A stretch of 12,488 nt of DNA. Origin: an uncultured Desulfobulbaceae bacterium. Lineage in GTDB: Bacteria > Desulfobacterota > Desulfobulbia > Desulfobulbales > BM004. The stretch lies in NCBI GenBank assembly GCA_947258675.1, contig CAMYJP010000040.1, positions 1-12,488 on the forward strand, written 5' to 3'. Positions 1-8,059 of the stretch are shown in pieces (position 1 is the stretch's first letter; each line of letters starts with the position of its first letter). The notes under the pieces are model-generated. The model made no database searches. It saw nothing but the letters and a program-made list of their open reading frames with translations, and was not told where the DNA came from. The translations under genes were made by a program, and so were the position numbers.

Positions 1-31
1 TCAATATTTTGCCCATAAACAAGGAGAAGTT

Positions 32-247
32 GTGGATTACGATTTCCAGAAGCTTAAGGAGATATATCAAAATCTGCATGTGGTTAACTCGGAATTTGCC
101 AATCGGCTGCGGGAAGCATCAGAGAAAGATTCATCCGTCAATGCTCTAATCATCCTTGATCTATTTACAAAGACTCTTCCTTACGTAATAAAAGAATCCC
201 TTGAAGAACTGCGCTATTTGTTTAAACCTTTTCTTTGTCAGCTTTGA
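32..247 (+). CDS. Small hypothetical protein, 71 aa
   Basis: I do not recognise this protein. The start is GTG at 32, chosen because a good Shine-Dalgarno AAGGAG (21-26) lies five bases upstream; the frame closes at TGA 245-247. The product is acidic to neutral and looks mostly helical. It begins MDYDFQKLKEIYQNL and holds an aliphatic stretch (ALIILDLFTKTLPYVI, about residues 38-53) too short and mixed to call a transmembrane segment with confidence. It has no cysteine until the last few residues and no recognisable motif. It converges on mscS, with a symmetrical terminator (302-340) between them. What precedes it lies outside the window, so its operon is unknown. The good ribosome-binding site and terminator are the reasons to accept it as real. 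Confidence 0.6.
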   Translation: MDYDFQKLKEIYQNLHVVNSEFANRLREASEKDSSVNALIILDLFTKTLPYVIKESLEELRYLFKPFLCQL

Positions 248-301
248 ATAGTTGAACCTGCAGTATTAATATGCTTTTCGGATAAAATTATCACTCTGCA
301 A

Positions 302-340
302 AACAAAAAGCGCAGAAGAACAATCCCTGCGCTTTTTGTT
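302..340. terminator. Bidirectional Rho-independent terminator
   Basis: A perfect 14-bp inverted repeat has AACAAAAAGCGCAG at 302-315 and CTGCGCTTTTTGTT at 327-340, around an 11-base loop. The stem has a GC core flanked by A and T runs, so it can end transcripts arriving from either side. It lies between the small plus-strand gene ending at 247 and the minus-strand mscS remnant ending at 362, where a shared terminator is expected. Confidence 0.9.
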
Positions 341-361
341 GTATAATATGACTGGGTCCGA

Positions 362-1166
362 TTAATCAACAGCATGCTGGTACAGATGTACATCCCGTTG
401 CTGATAAGGAATATTAATTCCTTCAGCGTCAAATCGTTTCTTCATGTTTTCGTTAATATCAAAGTAGACATTCCAGTAATCAGCTGCATTGACCCATGGT
501 CGAACGGCGAAATTGACACTGTCAGCACCTAATTCGGCTATCTTTAAGAATACGATCTTCCTGAGTTAGAACATCCTTGATTACCTCTTTAACTTTGTCT
601 ATATCATCATCATAACCAACTCCAAAAACGAAATCCACTCGTCGGGTGGGTTTTGCGGAAATATTGGTTATGTTGTCTGAAGTGATTTTTGCATTGGGGA
701 CAATAATAGCCTTGTTGTCAGGTGTTTTAAGCATGGTGCTGAAAATCTGGATTTCTTCTACCGTACCAGCGGTACCGGCTGCTTCAATATAATCTCCTAC
801 TTTAAATGGTCTGAAAATCAACATCAATACTCCGGCCGCAAAGTTGGAAAGCGAACCTTGCAGCGCCAGACCGATGGCCAGGCCTGCAGCACCTATGACA
901 GCTATAAAAGAAGTCGTCTGAACTCCGAGTTGTCCTATCGAGGCAAGTATGACGAAAACCAGCAGGGCTGCATAAACGAGATGACCTGCAAAAGCAACAA
1001 GGGTCTGATCAACATTACTTTTTTCCATGAGCTTTACGGAGGTGTTTCTCAGTATTTTTGCAATCCAGCGCCCAATTATAAAAATTATTATGGCGGCTAT
1101 AATTTTGAGACCGAATGCTGCTATTAGTTCCTGGGCCTTAACTAATGCGCCGTCAAAGTTTTCCAT
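362..1166 (-). pseudogene. mscS: mscS small-conductance mechanosensitive channel, frameshifted
   Basis: MscS-family channels release solutes across the inner membrane on hypo-osmotic shock. The intact frame starts at ATG 1166 behind AAGGAGG (minus strand, about 1179-1173) and gives 214 residues ending at TGA 524-522. It shows N-terminal membrane helices, the Gly/Ala-rich pore helix TM3 (AGLAIGLALQGSLSNFAAGV), the following RPFKVGDYIE signature and the beta domain (GTVEEI, IIVPNAKI). The frame then breaks after EDRILKD. From about 541 a second frame runs to TAA 364-362 and encodes the rest of the family C-terminus (IAELGADSVNFAVRPWVNAA, then DYWNVYFD and IPYQQRDVHLY). Relatives usually have about eight residues between RILKD and ELG; here most are missing. 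This suggests a deletion of about 17-20 bases, not a one-base error. The truncated product would lack the end of the cytoplasmic vestibule. The gene follows the cation-chloride cotransporter and J-domain remnant on the same strand. MscS identity is very sure; whether the break is biological or an assembly fault cannot be told here. Confidence 0.88.
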
Positions 1167-1201
1167 CTCAAACCTCCTTTGTTTGTATTCGTTTCTTCAT
1201 T

Positions 1202-1501
1202 TTATGTTTGGTCAGTGCCCTTGTTCCAGATGGGATCCTGGCCGAAACGATCTAGCCACCATTCTTCTATGGGCAGTTATTTTTTAACTTCATTTTTCGC
1301 AAAAGAAAATTGATACTGGTCACAGTATCTCATAATCAAAGTGTGTGCAGCATTTATTCCGGAAGTCATCGCAACACTATTCTTGATGAATTCGCAAAAT
1401 GCCTCTTTTTCATCACACTTGTCTGGATGCCATTTTTTGAGCAGCTGTCTGTAGTTATCTTTAATTTCGGCTAAAGCTAAAGTGGAACGCTAAGGCCCCA
1501 T
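1202..1501 (-). pseudogene. Remnant of a small J-domain (DnaJ-like) protein
   Basis: On the minus strand one frame from 1501 to 1202 encodes the second half of a J domain. LAEIKDNYRQLLKKWHPDK contains the HPD tripeptide needed to stimulate DnaK ATPase, then INAAHTLIMRYCDQYQFSF follows. After the first TAA (1279-1277) the same frame continues with PIEEWWLDRFGQDPIW to a second TAA (1204-1202). That tail matches the usual end of short, about 100-residue J-domain proteins of deltaproteobacteria. The gene is broken twice: TAG at 1492-1490, three codons after the only nearby in-frame ATG (1501-1499), and the internal TAA. A TTTAGC unit is also duplicated in tandem (minus strand, near 1480-1469), adding two residues before the conserved AEIK. 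J-domain helix I is not recognisable and there is no Shine-Dalgarno. It sits 45 bases after the cotransporter stop, in the cotransporter's frame. The HPD core and WW tail make the family likely; the loss of function is inference. Confidence 0.75.
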
Positions 1502-1546
1502 TGAAAAAAGGCTAGGTAGCGGATATTGGCGTTTCAGTCTGATACT

Positions 1547-3826
1547 TTAAGCAAGTAAACCTTCGTCACCATACGAATTAACCATAACAATTGTCGGCAT
1601 CTCATTGATATATTCATTGTAGGTTGAATACCAGTATATTTGCTGATCAGGGGTTGGAATCTCAAAACCAAGCATGACACACACTGCATCTGAAGAATAC
1701 TGCCGAAGTATATCATTAAATGGTTCACTGCTTACAATTGTTCTTACAGTAGCCTCAACCCTGGCTGAATCGACAAGTTCTTGCAGGGCTGCCATAGCAG
1801 GTGCTCGTCCAGCTTCATTTTCAATAACTCTTAAAATACGGATTTCCGTGTTTTCCCAGTGCAAGTTTTCCGAAATCAAGAAGGCCAGCAGAATCATAAG
1901 GTCACCATTCTTTTTTCCACGCCACCAGATATCAATTCTTTTTCGTACTTCAGGGAGAGGAAGTGCATTGGAGTGCAGCAGTACAAGGCTCATTTCCAGA
2001 TTATTGGCGACTTTTAATTCATTTATGTGTTCATGTAATCGATCCGGTTTGGAAGACCAGCCAAACATGGCGAGGTTTGGGTGAATAGGCCCAACTGATG
2101 CGGCTTGTAAAATCATTGCAATTCCCCTTTCCATATTTTCTGCAACAACAGCGAGCGGAAAGGCTTCTAATTCCTTTTCATCACAATACTTTTCGAGTTG
2201 ATTTATGGCAGCTGTACGGCGTGGAATCAACTCATTAAAATCGCCGATCAGAATGTATGCAAGATATACCAAACCGCGTTTGGATTCCATCCAGGAGGCA
2301 TACCTCACTAAAGGATCGCTTTCAGACAGGTTGCCAGAAAAAACCAGGATGTTTGGCCGCCAGTTTTTGGGATCGTCTGCCATTTTGCTTAGACGAAGCA
2401 AGTTTTTTCGAACAGTTCGGAAAATGAATCCGCGCCGAGCATCTCCAAAGGTAGCTCGCAGTTTTCTGGTTTTAATATGCCAGAGCAGAAGCAATATCAG
2501 AATTATGGCGGCAAGGGCTGCAAACCAATTGATAAGAAAAGCGATGATAACCGAGCCTAATGCGCCTGCCAGTGCCAAACTCCAGTGAAAAAAACGGAAT
2601 GTGGGCCGAAAGGATGGATTGTCGCCAAAATCCTCAATAAATGCCGCGAGATTGATCATGCCGTAGCTATAGAGAAAGAACATGGTGATTATTGATGCGA
2701 CAGCGTTCAGTGCACCGCCGCCGGAACTATTTCCAGCCTGAAGCAGAACAAAAATAGTAATGATAAAAGTTAATAATAGCGCTCGTCGTGGTTCGTTGCC
2801 GGTTTTTGATCCTCTGGCAAAGAAAAAGATAAAGCGAATAATTCGGTCACGGGATATAGCCTGCAGAACACGGGGAGCCCCAAGGTAACTTCCCAAAGCA
2901 CTTGAAAGGGTGGCGGCGAAAACACCGAAGGTCACAAGAAAACCCAAGTCAAAAAGGGCATTGTCCTGCAGAAGACTAAAAGGTTTGGCAATGAGGTCGG
3001 GACGGCTGTAGGCTCCTCCGGATAATAGAATTTGAAGCAGATAGACAATAAAACCGACAAGTATAGCAGCAAAGGTTCCTCGTGGAATACTTCGCGCAGG
3101 GTCTTTGAGATCTCCGGACATATTGACACCGGCTGCTATCCCTGTAACCGCGGGAAAATAAATAGCGAAGATCGACCAGAAGGTAAAGATAGTACCTTTA
3201 TCGGAAACATGTTTGATCGATGAAAAAGCAGGATGCAGATTGCTGGTAAAGGTGTCAAAGGAAAAGAGTTGAAGAGCACCACCCAAAAAGACTGCAATAG
3301 AAAGAAATAATGATATCATGATCAGATATTGAGTTTTTATTACAAGATCGGCCCCGAAGTAACTGATGGCATAAAGAAGCATGGCGGTTATAAGTGTAAT
3401 TTTTTGAAAATGAGGAGTCAGAAAAGGGAAAGACCTAACCAGCGCTTCAGTAAAACCAAGGATGTAAAAGGGAACAGAGAAGGCTAGTGCAAAAAACAAC
3501 GCTATACCGATGGCACCACCATATTCAGCACCTAAGATCCGTGAGATGAGATAATAAATACCACCACCGCGAACCTGCATATTGGTGCTTATGGCAGCAA
3601 TAGACAGGGAGGTAGTAAAGGTAATTGATTGTGCTATTAATAAAATTGCTATTGCGCCAAGAATACCGGCCTGCCCAACCACAAAATTGGCGCGCATAAA
3701 CATGATGACACCAAGAATTGTAAGTATGGCTGGAGTAAATACCCCTCCAAAAGATCCGAAATCATGTTTCGATTTTGGTGCCTTACTGGATCGATTGTTC
3801 TGCTTTCCTTGTGTGCTGGTATCCAT
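1547..3826 (-). CDS. SLC12-type cation-chloride cotransporter (APC superfamily)
   Basis: This is a 759-residue inner-membrane transporter resembling the Na-K-Cl/K-Cl cotransporter (SLC12) branch of the amino acid-polyamine-cation superfamily. About twelve membrane helices fill residues 28-470. TM1 has the family pattern GGVFTPAILTILGVIMFMR (27-45) and is followed by a glycine-rich GGGIYYLISR (87-96). The region GVNMSGDLKDPARSIPRGT matches the conserved cytoplasmic loop after TM6. The last 290 residues form a soluble alpha/beta domain (NILVFSGNLSE, MSLVLLHSN), like the C-terminal regulatory domain of SLC12 proteins and long enough to be complete. The start is ATG 3826, but no convincing Shine-Dalgarno precedes it and no better in-frame start exists. 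Likely role: coupled movement of K+ or Na+ with chloride for ion and volume balance. The substrate cannot be read from sequence. The J-domain and mscS remnants follow on the same strand. Confidence 0.82.
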   Translation of the reverse strand: MDTSTQGKQNNRSSKAPKSKHDFGSFGGVFTPAILTILGVIMFMRANFVVGQAGILGAIAILLIAQSITFTTSLSIAAISTNMQVRGGGIYYLISRILGAEYGGAIGIALFFALAFSVPFYILGFTEALVRSFPFLTPHFQKITLITAMLLYAISYFGADLVIKTQYLIMISLFLSIAVFLGGALQLFSFDTFTSNLHPAFSSIKHVSDKGTIFTFWSIFAIYFPAVTGIAAGVNMSGDLKDPARSIPRGTFAAILVGFIVYLLQILLSGGAYSRPDLIAKPFSLLQDNALFDLGFLVTFGVFAATLSSALGSYLGAPRVLQAISRDRIIRFIFFFARGSKTGNEPRRALLLTFIITIFVLLQAGNSSGGGALNAVASIITMFFLYSYGMINLAAFIEDFGDNPSFRPTFRFFHWSLALAGALGSVIIAFLINWFAALAAIILILLLLWHIKTRKLRATFGDARRGFIFRTVRKNLLRLSKMADDPKNWRPNILVFSGNLSESDPLVRYASWMESKRGLVYLAYILIGDFNELIPRRTAAINQLEKYCDEKELEAFPLAVVAENMERGIAMILQAASVGPIHPNLAMFGWSSKPDRLHEHINELKVANNLEMSLVLLHSNALPLPEVRKRIDIWWRGKKNGDLMILLAFLISENLHWENTEIRILRVIENEAGRAPAMAALQELVDSARVEATVRTIVSSEPFNDILRQYSSDAVCVMLGFEIPTPDQQIYWYSTYNEYINEMPTIVMVNSYGDEGLLA

Positions 3827-3967
3827 TTAATTTTAATATCCCGGAGGGAAGTTGCCTGTATATTTTAGGATTATTCTTTTGCAGCTTATAATGGAGTGCT
3901 AAATACTGGAAGAGCAACTATCTGTCGAGAGTGAAATTTTACCATTTAACGAAAGAGAATTACTTTA

Positions 3968-4639
3968 CTATCTCCGTTTTTTCTTCGAGTGACGAATCAT
4001 TTTTTTTAATGAAAAAAGGTCATATCGTTCTATCCATCGGGGAATGAGAAAAAACAGAACAACTAAAAAAAGTCCTGAAATTGTGCTCAGGCCTTTGTTA
4101 ATAAGAAGAACTGATCCAAAATAGTTATAAACAAAGGTTAGTGGAAGCATTCCAAAGAAGGATGCGACACAGAAATTTAATAAAGAAATTGAAGTTAAAC
4201 CCGCACCGTAACTGACAACATCAAAAGAGACAAAAGGTATCAATCTGGAAAAAAAAACGATTTTAGTAAGTACTTTATTTGAGCACGCTCTGCAGAAATT
4301 AATATGTCCTCCAATAAATTTTTCAATGAGATCTCTGCCAAGGTATCGGGCGATTATAAAACTTATTGCTGCTCCTGCTAGTGCTCCTAAAGCTGAATAG
4401 ATAGTGCCGATTAATGGGCCGAAAAAGGCGCCTGCCGCAATATCAAGAGGCACACTGGGAATAGGACTGATGACCACAGCAGCGGTCATAGCAGCGATGT
4501 ATAAAAGTGGGGCATATTCCTCAGATTCGGTGAGCCAGAGTTGAATTGCATCAATATTAAATAATGCAGTAATATCCCATACCATCTGGGACACTATTAT
4601 TAAGGTTCCTAAAAGAAAAAAGAGGGCAATTTTCAGCAT
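3968..4639 (-). CDS. TVP38/TMEM64 (VTT/DedA-like) membrane protein
   Basis: This is a small polytopic inner-membrane protein of the SNARE-associated/VTT family. After an N-terminal membrane helix (MLKIALFFLLGTLIIVSQMV) it has the family core: SPIPSVPLDIAAGAFFGPLIG (re-entrant, Gly/Pro-rich), an Ala/Gly-rich helix ending in ARYLGRD, SRLIPFVSFDVVSYGAGL, and a last hydrophobic span before a basic tail (KKMIRHSKKKRR). Family members are linked to phospholipid or undecaprenyl-phosphate flipping; the substrate here is unknown. The frame is open further upstream to 4723, but that would overlap folE2 and add 28 polar residues, so I prefer ATG 4639, giving 223 residues. No strong Shine-Dalgarno precedes it. 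It lies 38 bases after the folE2 stop and is probably the last gene of the glycosyltransferase-folE2 operon, perhaps translated through coupling. Confidence 0.8.
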   Translation of the reverse strand: MLKIALFFLLGTLIIVSQMVWDITALFNIDAIQLWLTESEEYAPLLYIAAMTAAVVISPIPSVPLDIAAGAFFGPLIGTIYSALGALAGAAISFIIARYLGRDLIEKFIGGHINFCRACSNKVLTKIVFFSRLIPFVSFDVVSYGAGLTSISLLNFCVASFFGMLPLTFVYNYFGSVLLINKGLSTISGLFLVVLFFLIPRWIERYDLFSLKKMIRHSKKKRR

Positions 4640-4677
4640 AAAAATGGAGCAACAGCTAAAATTACGGTTTATGCTTT

Positions 4678-5592
4678 TCAAGAAACATTGAGGATGTCTG
4701 CCAGAGTTACGTCTGCCCGGCATTTCACATCATGAATATGAATACTTTCCAGACTAAGAGAACTGATAATAACACGGGTGGAAGCTGGTAGGAGACCACC
4801 GAATTTATCTTTTACAGATCTGGCAGTTTCACGAACTGCGTCCTCAGCAAATTGCGGTTTATTATGGGCTTTTAAAATTAATTCTGCTTCATCCGGTCGT
4901 TTTAGAAGATCGTGTGCTGTATGCAATGATGCGATCATACAGTCGATAATTCCATCATATGATGGGAAAGGAGCGGGACCGGAAAAATCAGTTTGAATCT
5001 GCAGTTCTGTTATAGATCTTTGTGAATGAGTTGCCGGTGGACAGGGTGATTCAGGGAGATTAAAGAGGTGTTGATTATAAGTCATTGTGCAGGGGCAGGC
5101 GGTAATATGGTGAAGGGAAGCGCCGATCATAACATCCCAGATACTTTTACCATGTAATTGTGTAAAATCGGCAGTTACATTCAACGCAACTGTATCAGTG
5201 GATAATTTGCTACTTACGGGTGTTTGGCGCAAGAGAGGAACAGTTCCTTGTAAAATAATAGTTCCACAAGAGCAGCCCTGGCTGACAGCCACTTTTTCTC
5301 CAAGGTTTATGGCATATTCTCGCAAGTCGGTAAAGGGCGTTTCATAGAGATCGGTTATAGACTGTTCGATCCTTGACATGTGTATCCCTCTGGTTTCTCC
5401 AGCCAGATTGACCATTATTTCAGCCTTAAAAGGTAACCGTCCCAGATGTTCGTCCTTAAATTTTATCCAGACTGTTTTACCGGAAATACCAACTGAAGAA
5501 AGGGGCAACTTGAAAGTAGGCTCTTGTTCCGGTACATCAATTCCTTGTTGGATAACACGCTGATGTTCCAGTCTTGAGATAGTTGATATCAA
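4678..5592 (-). CDS. folE2: GTP cyclohydrolase FolE2 (type IB, MptA-like)
   Basis: FolE2 converts GTP to 7,8-dihydroneopterin triphosphate, the first step of folate synthesis and of queuosine-type deazapurines, using a metal other than the zinc of FolE. The protein shows family landmarks: GIHMSR at about residues 69-74, the strongly conserved HHITACPCT with metal/active-site cysteines near 166 and 168, and a later acidic segment PQFAEDAVRE. The frame is open to 5643, but I choose TTG 5592-5590. GGAGG (5604-5600) stands seven bases before it, and the TTG overlaps the upstream glycosyltransferase stop as TTGA, a classic coupling arrangement. This gives 304 residues, within the family range. It is the middle gene of a three-gene minus-strand set. 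Nothing in the upstream region suggests a zinc-responsive operator, so this may be the organism's ordinary rather than zinc-starvation enzyme; that is inference. Confidence 0.92.
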   Translation of the reverse strand: MISTISRLEHQRVIQQGIDVPEQEPTFKLPLSSVGISGKTVWIKFKDEHLGRLPFKAEIMVNLAGETRGIHMSRIEQSITDLYETPFTDLREYAINLGEKVAVSQGCSCGTIILQGTVPLLRQTPVSSKLSTDTVALNVTADFTQLHGKSIWDVMIGASLHHITACPCTMTYNQHLFNLPESPCPPATHSQRSITELQIQTDFSGPAPFPSYDGIIDCMIASLHTAHDLLKRPDEAELILKAHNKPQFAEDAVRETARSVKDKFGGLLPASTRVIISSLSLESIHIHDVKCRADVTLADILNVS

Positions 5593-6395
5593 ATTATTTC
5601 CTCCTCTTTCATGGCAATATACCAATCTTGCACCGTTGACCATTGAGATCCTCTCATTTTTACAAATTCTTGCATGCGCATAAAATGGGCAATATCATTA
5701 AATTGTGCTCGTGCTTCATTTTCCAGTAATTGAATAACTTTGTGAAGGAGGTCAAGAATCTGATTTCGATCAGATAAGCAGCAGAGACTTTCACTATGAA
5801 GTTTGCGAAGTGTGATTGGTCTTCCTGTGGCGAAACCAAAAGGGAAAAGGGCTGATAATTTTATGAAAAAGGTCCAGTCCTCTCCATGTGAGTAATCATC
5901 AAAACCATTGACCGAATCAAATGCTTCTCGAGTTAGGGCAACAGATGATGGTACAAGGAAGCACCACTTTAATAGCTGATTAAAGCAGTCTCCTTCGGTC
6001 TGTTCATTCTGGCTGGGGACCATGAATTCGCCGCCGTTAACCTCGTCAATGGTGCGTGTCACCCCATAGGCTATAAGATATCGACGATGCAAGACATGTA
6101 ATAGCGTATCCGCATGCCAGGGAAACCAAAGATCATCAGAATCGAGAAACATCAAAATATCATTAGAGGCGGCAGCAACACCTGCATTGCGAGCAAGCCC
6201 GGGACCTACACCGGATAATTGAAGAATCTTGACTTCGGGAAACATAGATTTGACTGTTTTTACAGTACTGTCAGTCGATCCATCATCAACAACGACAATC
6301 TCAGGCTTGCAGTTTATCTGGTCCATTGCACTGGAAATTGCCTGAATAACAAGCTGACAGCGGTCTTTTGTCGGAATAATACAGCTTACTCCCAC
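5589..6395 (-). CDS. Family 2 (GT-A) glycosyltransferase
   Basis: This is a 268-residue cytoplasmic GT-A enzyme that moves a sugar from a nucleotide-sugar donor to an unknown acceptor. It opens with the Rossmann-like strand GVSCIIPTKDR and has the donor-binding VVVDDGSTD (about residues 34-42), GPGLARNAG, the metal-binding DxD-type LDSDD (84-88) and the GFDD...GEDWTFFIKL region carrying the likely catalytic acidic residues (171-174). There are no membrane spans, so it is a soluble or peripheral enzyme and not a polysaccharide synthase. The start is GTG 6395-6393, six bases after AGGAG (6406-6402). Its stop overlaps the folE2 start by four bases. No other sugar or envelope gene is nearby, so its product (LPS, capsule, pterin glycoside or other) is open. 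The pairing with folE2 leaves a pterin-glycosylating role conceivable but unproven. Confidence 0.88.
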   Translation of the reverse strand: MGVSCIIPTKDRCQLVIQAISSAMDQINCKPEIVVVDDGSTDSTVKTVKSMFPEVKILQLSGVGPGLARNAGVAAASNDILMFLDSDDLWFPWHADTLLHVLHRRYLIAYGVTRTIDEVNGGEFMVPSQNEQTEGDCFNQLLKWCFLVPSSVALTREAFDSVNGFDDYSHGEDWTFFIKLSALFPFGFATGRPITLRKLHSESLCCLSDRNQILDLLHKVIQLLENEARAQFNDIAHFMRMQEFVKMRGSQWSTVQDWYIAMKEEEII

Positions 6396-6561
6396 AGGTT
6401 GCTCCTGAACAATGAGTAAAGTTAGTAGTCCTTTGATCTTGTCACAAGAAGAATGACTTTTTACGAATCAACATGAATAATACTAAATCATATACTAAAT
6501 GAATCAGCACATTTCAAAAACATCCTGCATAATTGGTAGAAAAATAGTGGACGGTTTCTCC

Positions 6562-6588
6562 TTGACAGGAATTGATTTTTCCTATCCA
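6562..6588 (+). promoter_or_regulatory. Possible promoter of the antiporter gene
   Basis: A perfect -35 hexamer TTGACA (6562-6567) lies 85 bases before the preferred start at 6652. The best -10 at usable distance is TATCCA (6583-6588), after a short 15-base spacer, so the match is weak. Its position inside the open N-terminal extension of the frame supports translation starting at 6652 and not at the upstream ATG 6499. Confidence 0.3.
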
Positions 6589-6651
6589 CTGTATTCACTA
6601 GTAAGATGCATGTTACAATTTCATTATTTTTTTAAAAAGGGCGCTTGCTCC

Positions 6652-7911
6652 ATGCTGAATGAACATTTGATAATAAACCTCCTGTTAATTCTGGTTGTTG
6701 CCTGGGTATTTGGTAAGGTTTTTGTTAGATTCGGTTTGCCGATTATGTTGGGAGAGTTGCTTGCCGGCATAGTTTTGGGACCTCCCATGCTGGGATTGGT
6801 ACATTCGTCTGATTCATTGCAGTTCCTTGCCGATCTGGGCATTTTTTTCGCCATGTTTTATGCCGGCATGGAGATGGATCCGAAGTTATTAGTGAAATAT
6901 ATCTGGCCTTCCCTTGCTGTTGCTTTCGGTGGATTTGTCGTGCCTTTTATTATGGGATATTTTGCCTGCAGACTGTTCGGCGGAACACTATATCAGTCGC
7001 TGTTTGTTGGAATGGGGTTGTCGATTACCGCCATAGCAGTGCAGGTGGTTATTCTTCAAAATATGCAGGTTCACAGAACCAACATAGGGCATATTATTAT
7101 TGGGGCTGCAATAGCAGATGATATCCTTTCTCTTGTAAGCTTGTCTATTTTGCTTGCGCTTGCCAAAAGCGGCACCGTAGAATTTAGTTCCATTATTATT
7201 ATTGTAGCTAAGGTTCTTCTTTTCTTCTGTTTTACTATTTTAGTCGGCCATTTTATTATTCCTATTTTTACCAGGAGGCTTGATGATATGGAGGGTAAGG
7301 GGTTCACCTTTGCTCTGATATCGGCCCTAATAATGGCTGGACTTGCTGAAGCTGCAGGTTTGCATCTGGTGATCGGTGCTTTTCTGGCAGGTCAGTTTGT
7401 CAGAAAGGAGATAATGGAGGAGAAAATTTATAATGCAATAAGTGATCGATTCTTCGGCTTAAGCTACGGCTTCCTTCTGCCGATCTTTTTTGCTTCTTTG
7501 GCCTTTCATTTTCATTTTGAATGGTCAACTCAATTTATTCTATTTGCAGGTGTTCTAACAACGGTGGCAGTTATTGGCAAGATCATAGGTGCGGGGCTGG
7601 GAGCTAAAATCTTTGGTCATACTGTTCGGGAATCGATGGTGATAGGGTATGGTATGAACGGCCGCGGGGCGGTTGAATTAATAGTTGCAGCGGTAGTGGT
7701 CAATTTGAGTAACGAACTGCTTGCCAACGGTTCGATAAAGGAACCTTTATTGACACCAGAGCAATTTTCCGCCCTGGTTTTCATGGCTTTTGTCACAACC
7801 CTCATCACTCCCTTACTCCTCAAAAAATCTGTTACCCAAAGCTGCACAGGAGATGAAAAAGAAGCGTTCTGTACGCTCTGGGAAGAAGAGAGTCAGAAAA
7901 GGCTTAAGTAA
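6652..7911 (+). CDS. CPA2-family Na+(K+)/H+ antiporter
   Basis: This is a 419-residue inner-membrane monovalent cation/proton antiporter of the CPA2 (NapA/Kef-like) group. About twelve or thirteen helices fill the chain. Conserved features are LGELLAGIVLGP near the N-terminus, the unwound-helix region SITAIAVQVVILQ, and IGAAIADDILSLV, whose Asp-Asp pair falls at residues 156-157, the ion-binding carboxylates of electrogenic antiporters. A later GYGMNGRGAVELIVA matches the conserved helix of the family. There is no C-terminal TrkA-N or RCK domain as in KefB/KefC; the protein ends in a short charged tail. The frame is open from ATG 6499, but those 51 extra residues are polar and atypical. ATG 6652 is preferred, with AAGGG at 6637-6641 and the hydrophobic helix starting at once. 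It is divergent from the glycosyltransferase operon. Likely role: Na+ or K+ export and pH homeostasis. Confidence 0.87.
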   Translation: MLNEHLIINLLLILVVAWVFGKVFVRFGLPIMLGELLAGIVLGPPMLGLVHSSDSLQFLADLGIFFAMFYAGMEMDPKLLVKYIWPSLAVAFGGFVVPFIMGYFACRLFGGTLYQSLFVGMGLSITAIAVQVVILQNMQVHRTNIGHIIIGAAIADDILSLVSLSILLALAKSGTVEFSSIIIIVAKVLLFFCFTILVGHFIIPIFTRRLDDMEGKGFTFALISALIMAGLAEAAGLHLVIGAFLAGQFVRKEIMEEKIYNAISDRFFGLSYGFLLPIFFASLAFHFHFEWSTQFILFAGVLTTVAVIGKIIGAGLGAKIFGHTVRESMVIGYGMNGRGAVELIVAAVVVNLSNELLANGSIKEPLLTPEQFSALVFMAFVTTLITPLLLKKSVTQSCTGDEKEAFCTLWEEESQKRLK

Positions 7912-7952
7912 TTTAAAGTTGAAGACAGAGGGCTTAGAACTAAGGGTTTATC

Positions 7953-8028
7953 GCTGGACAGTTTCAATCCTTTAATAACAAGAGAATAAGTGTTACTTTT
8001 AGCATCAGTGCGGAGATGATTGTCCAGC
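7953..8028. repeat. Inverted repeat in convergent intergenic region
   Basis: GCTGGACA (7953-7960) recurs inverted as TGTCCAGC (8021-8028), with 60 bases between. It lies between the converging antiporter and secreted-protein genes, where a terminator would be expected. The long AT-rich loop and the lack of a T run make a standard Rho-independent terminator doubtful. It could be a weak fold or chance. Confidence 0.3.
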
Positions 8029-8059
8029 CCTTAATCCTCGATCCTATAACCTTTTCATG

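Noticed and set aside
858..1287. Plus-strand frames opposite mscS
   Set aside because: Shadows of the clearly coding minus strand; no ribosome-binding site and no family features.
1490..1492. In-frame TAG in the J-domain remnant as a pyrrolysine codon or recoding site
   Set aside because: A second in-frame stop is TAA, the frame has no usable start and a tandem duplication, and J-domain proteins have no known pyrrolysine at this place. Decay is simpler.
1488..1521. Imperfect hairpin CGCTA...TAGCG after the cotransporter as terminator
   Set aside because: The T run lies in the loop, not after the stem, and pairing is poor, so it does not look like a Rho-independent terminator.
6499..6651. 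51-residue N-terminal extension of the antiporter
   Set aside because: Polar and atypical for the family, contains a TTGACA promoter-like box, and a methionine that begins the first membrane helix lies at 6652.
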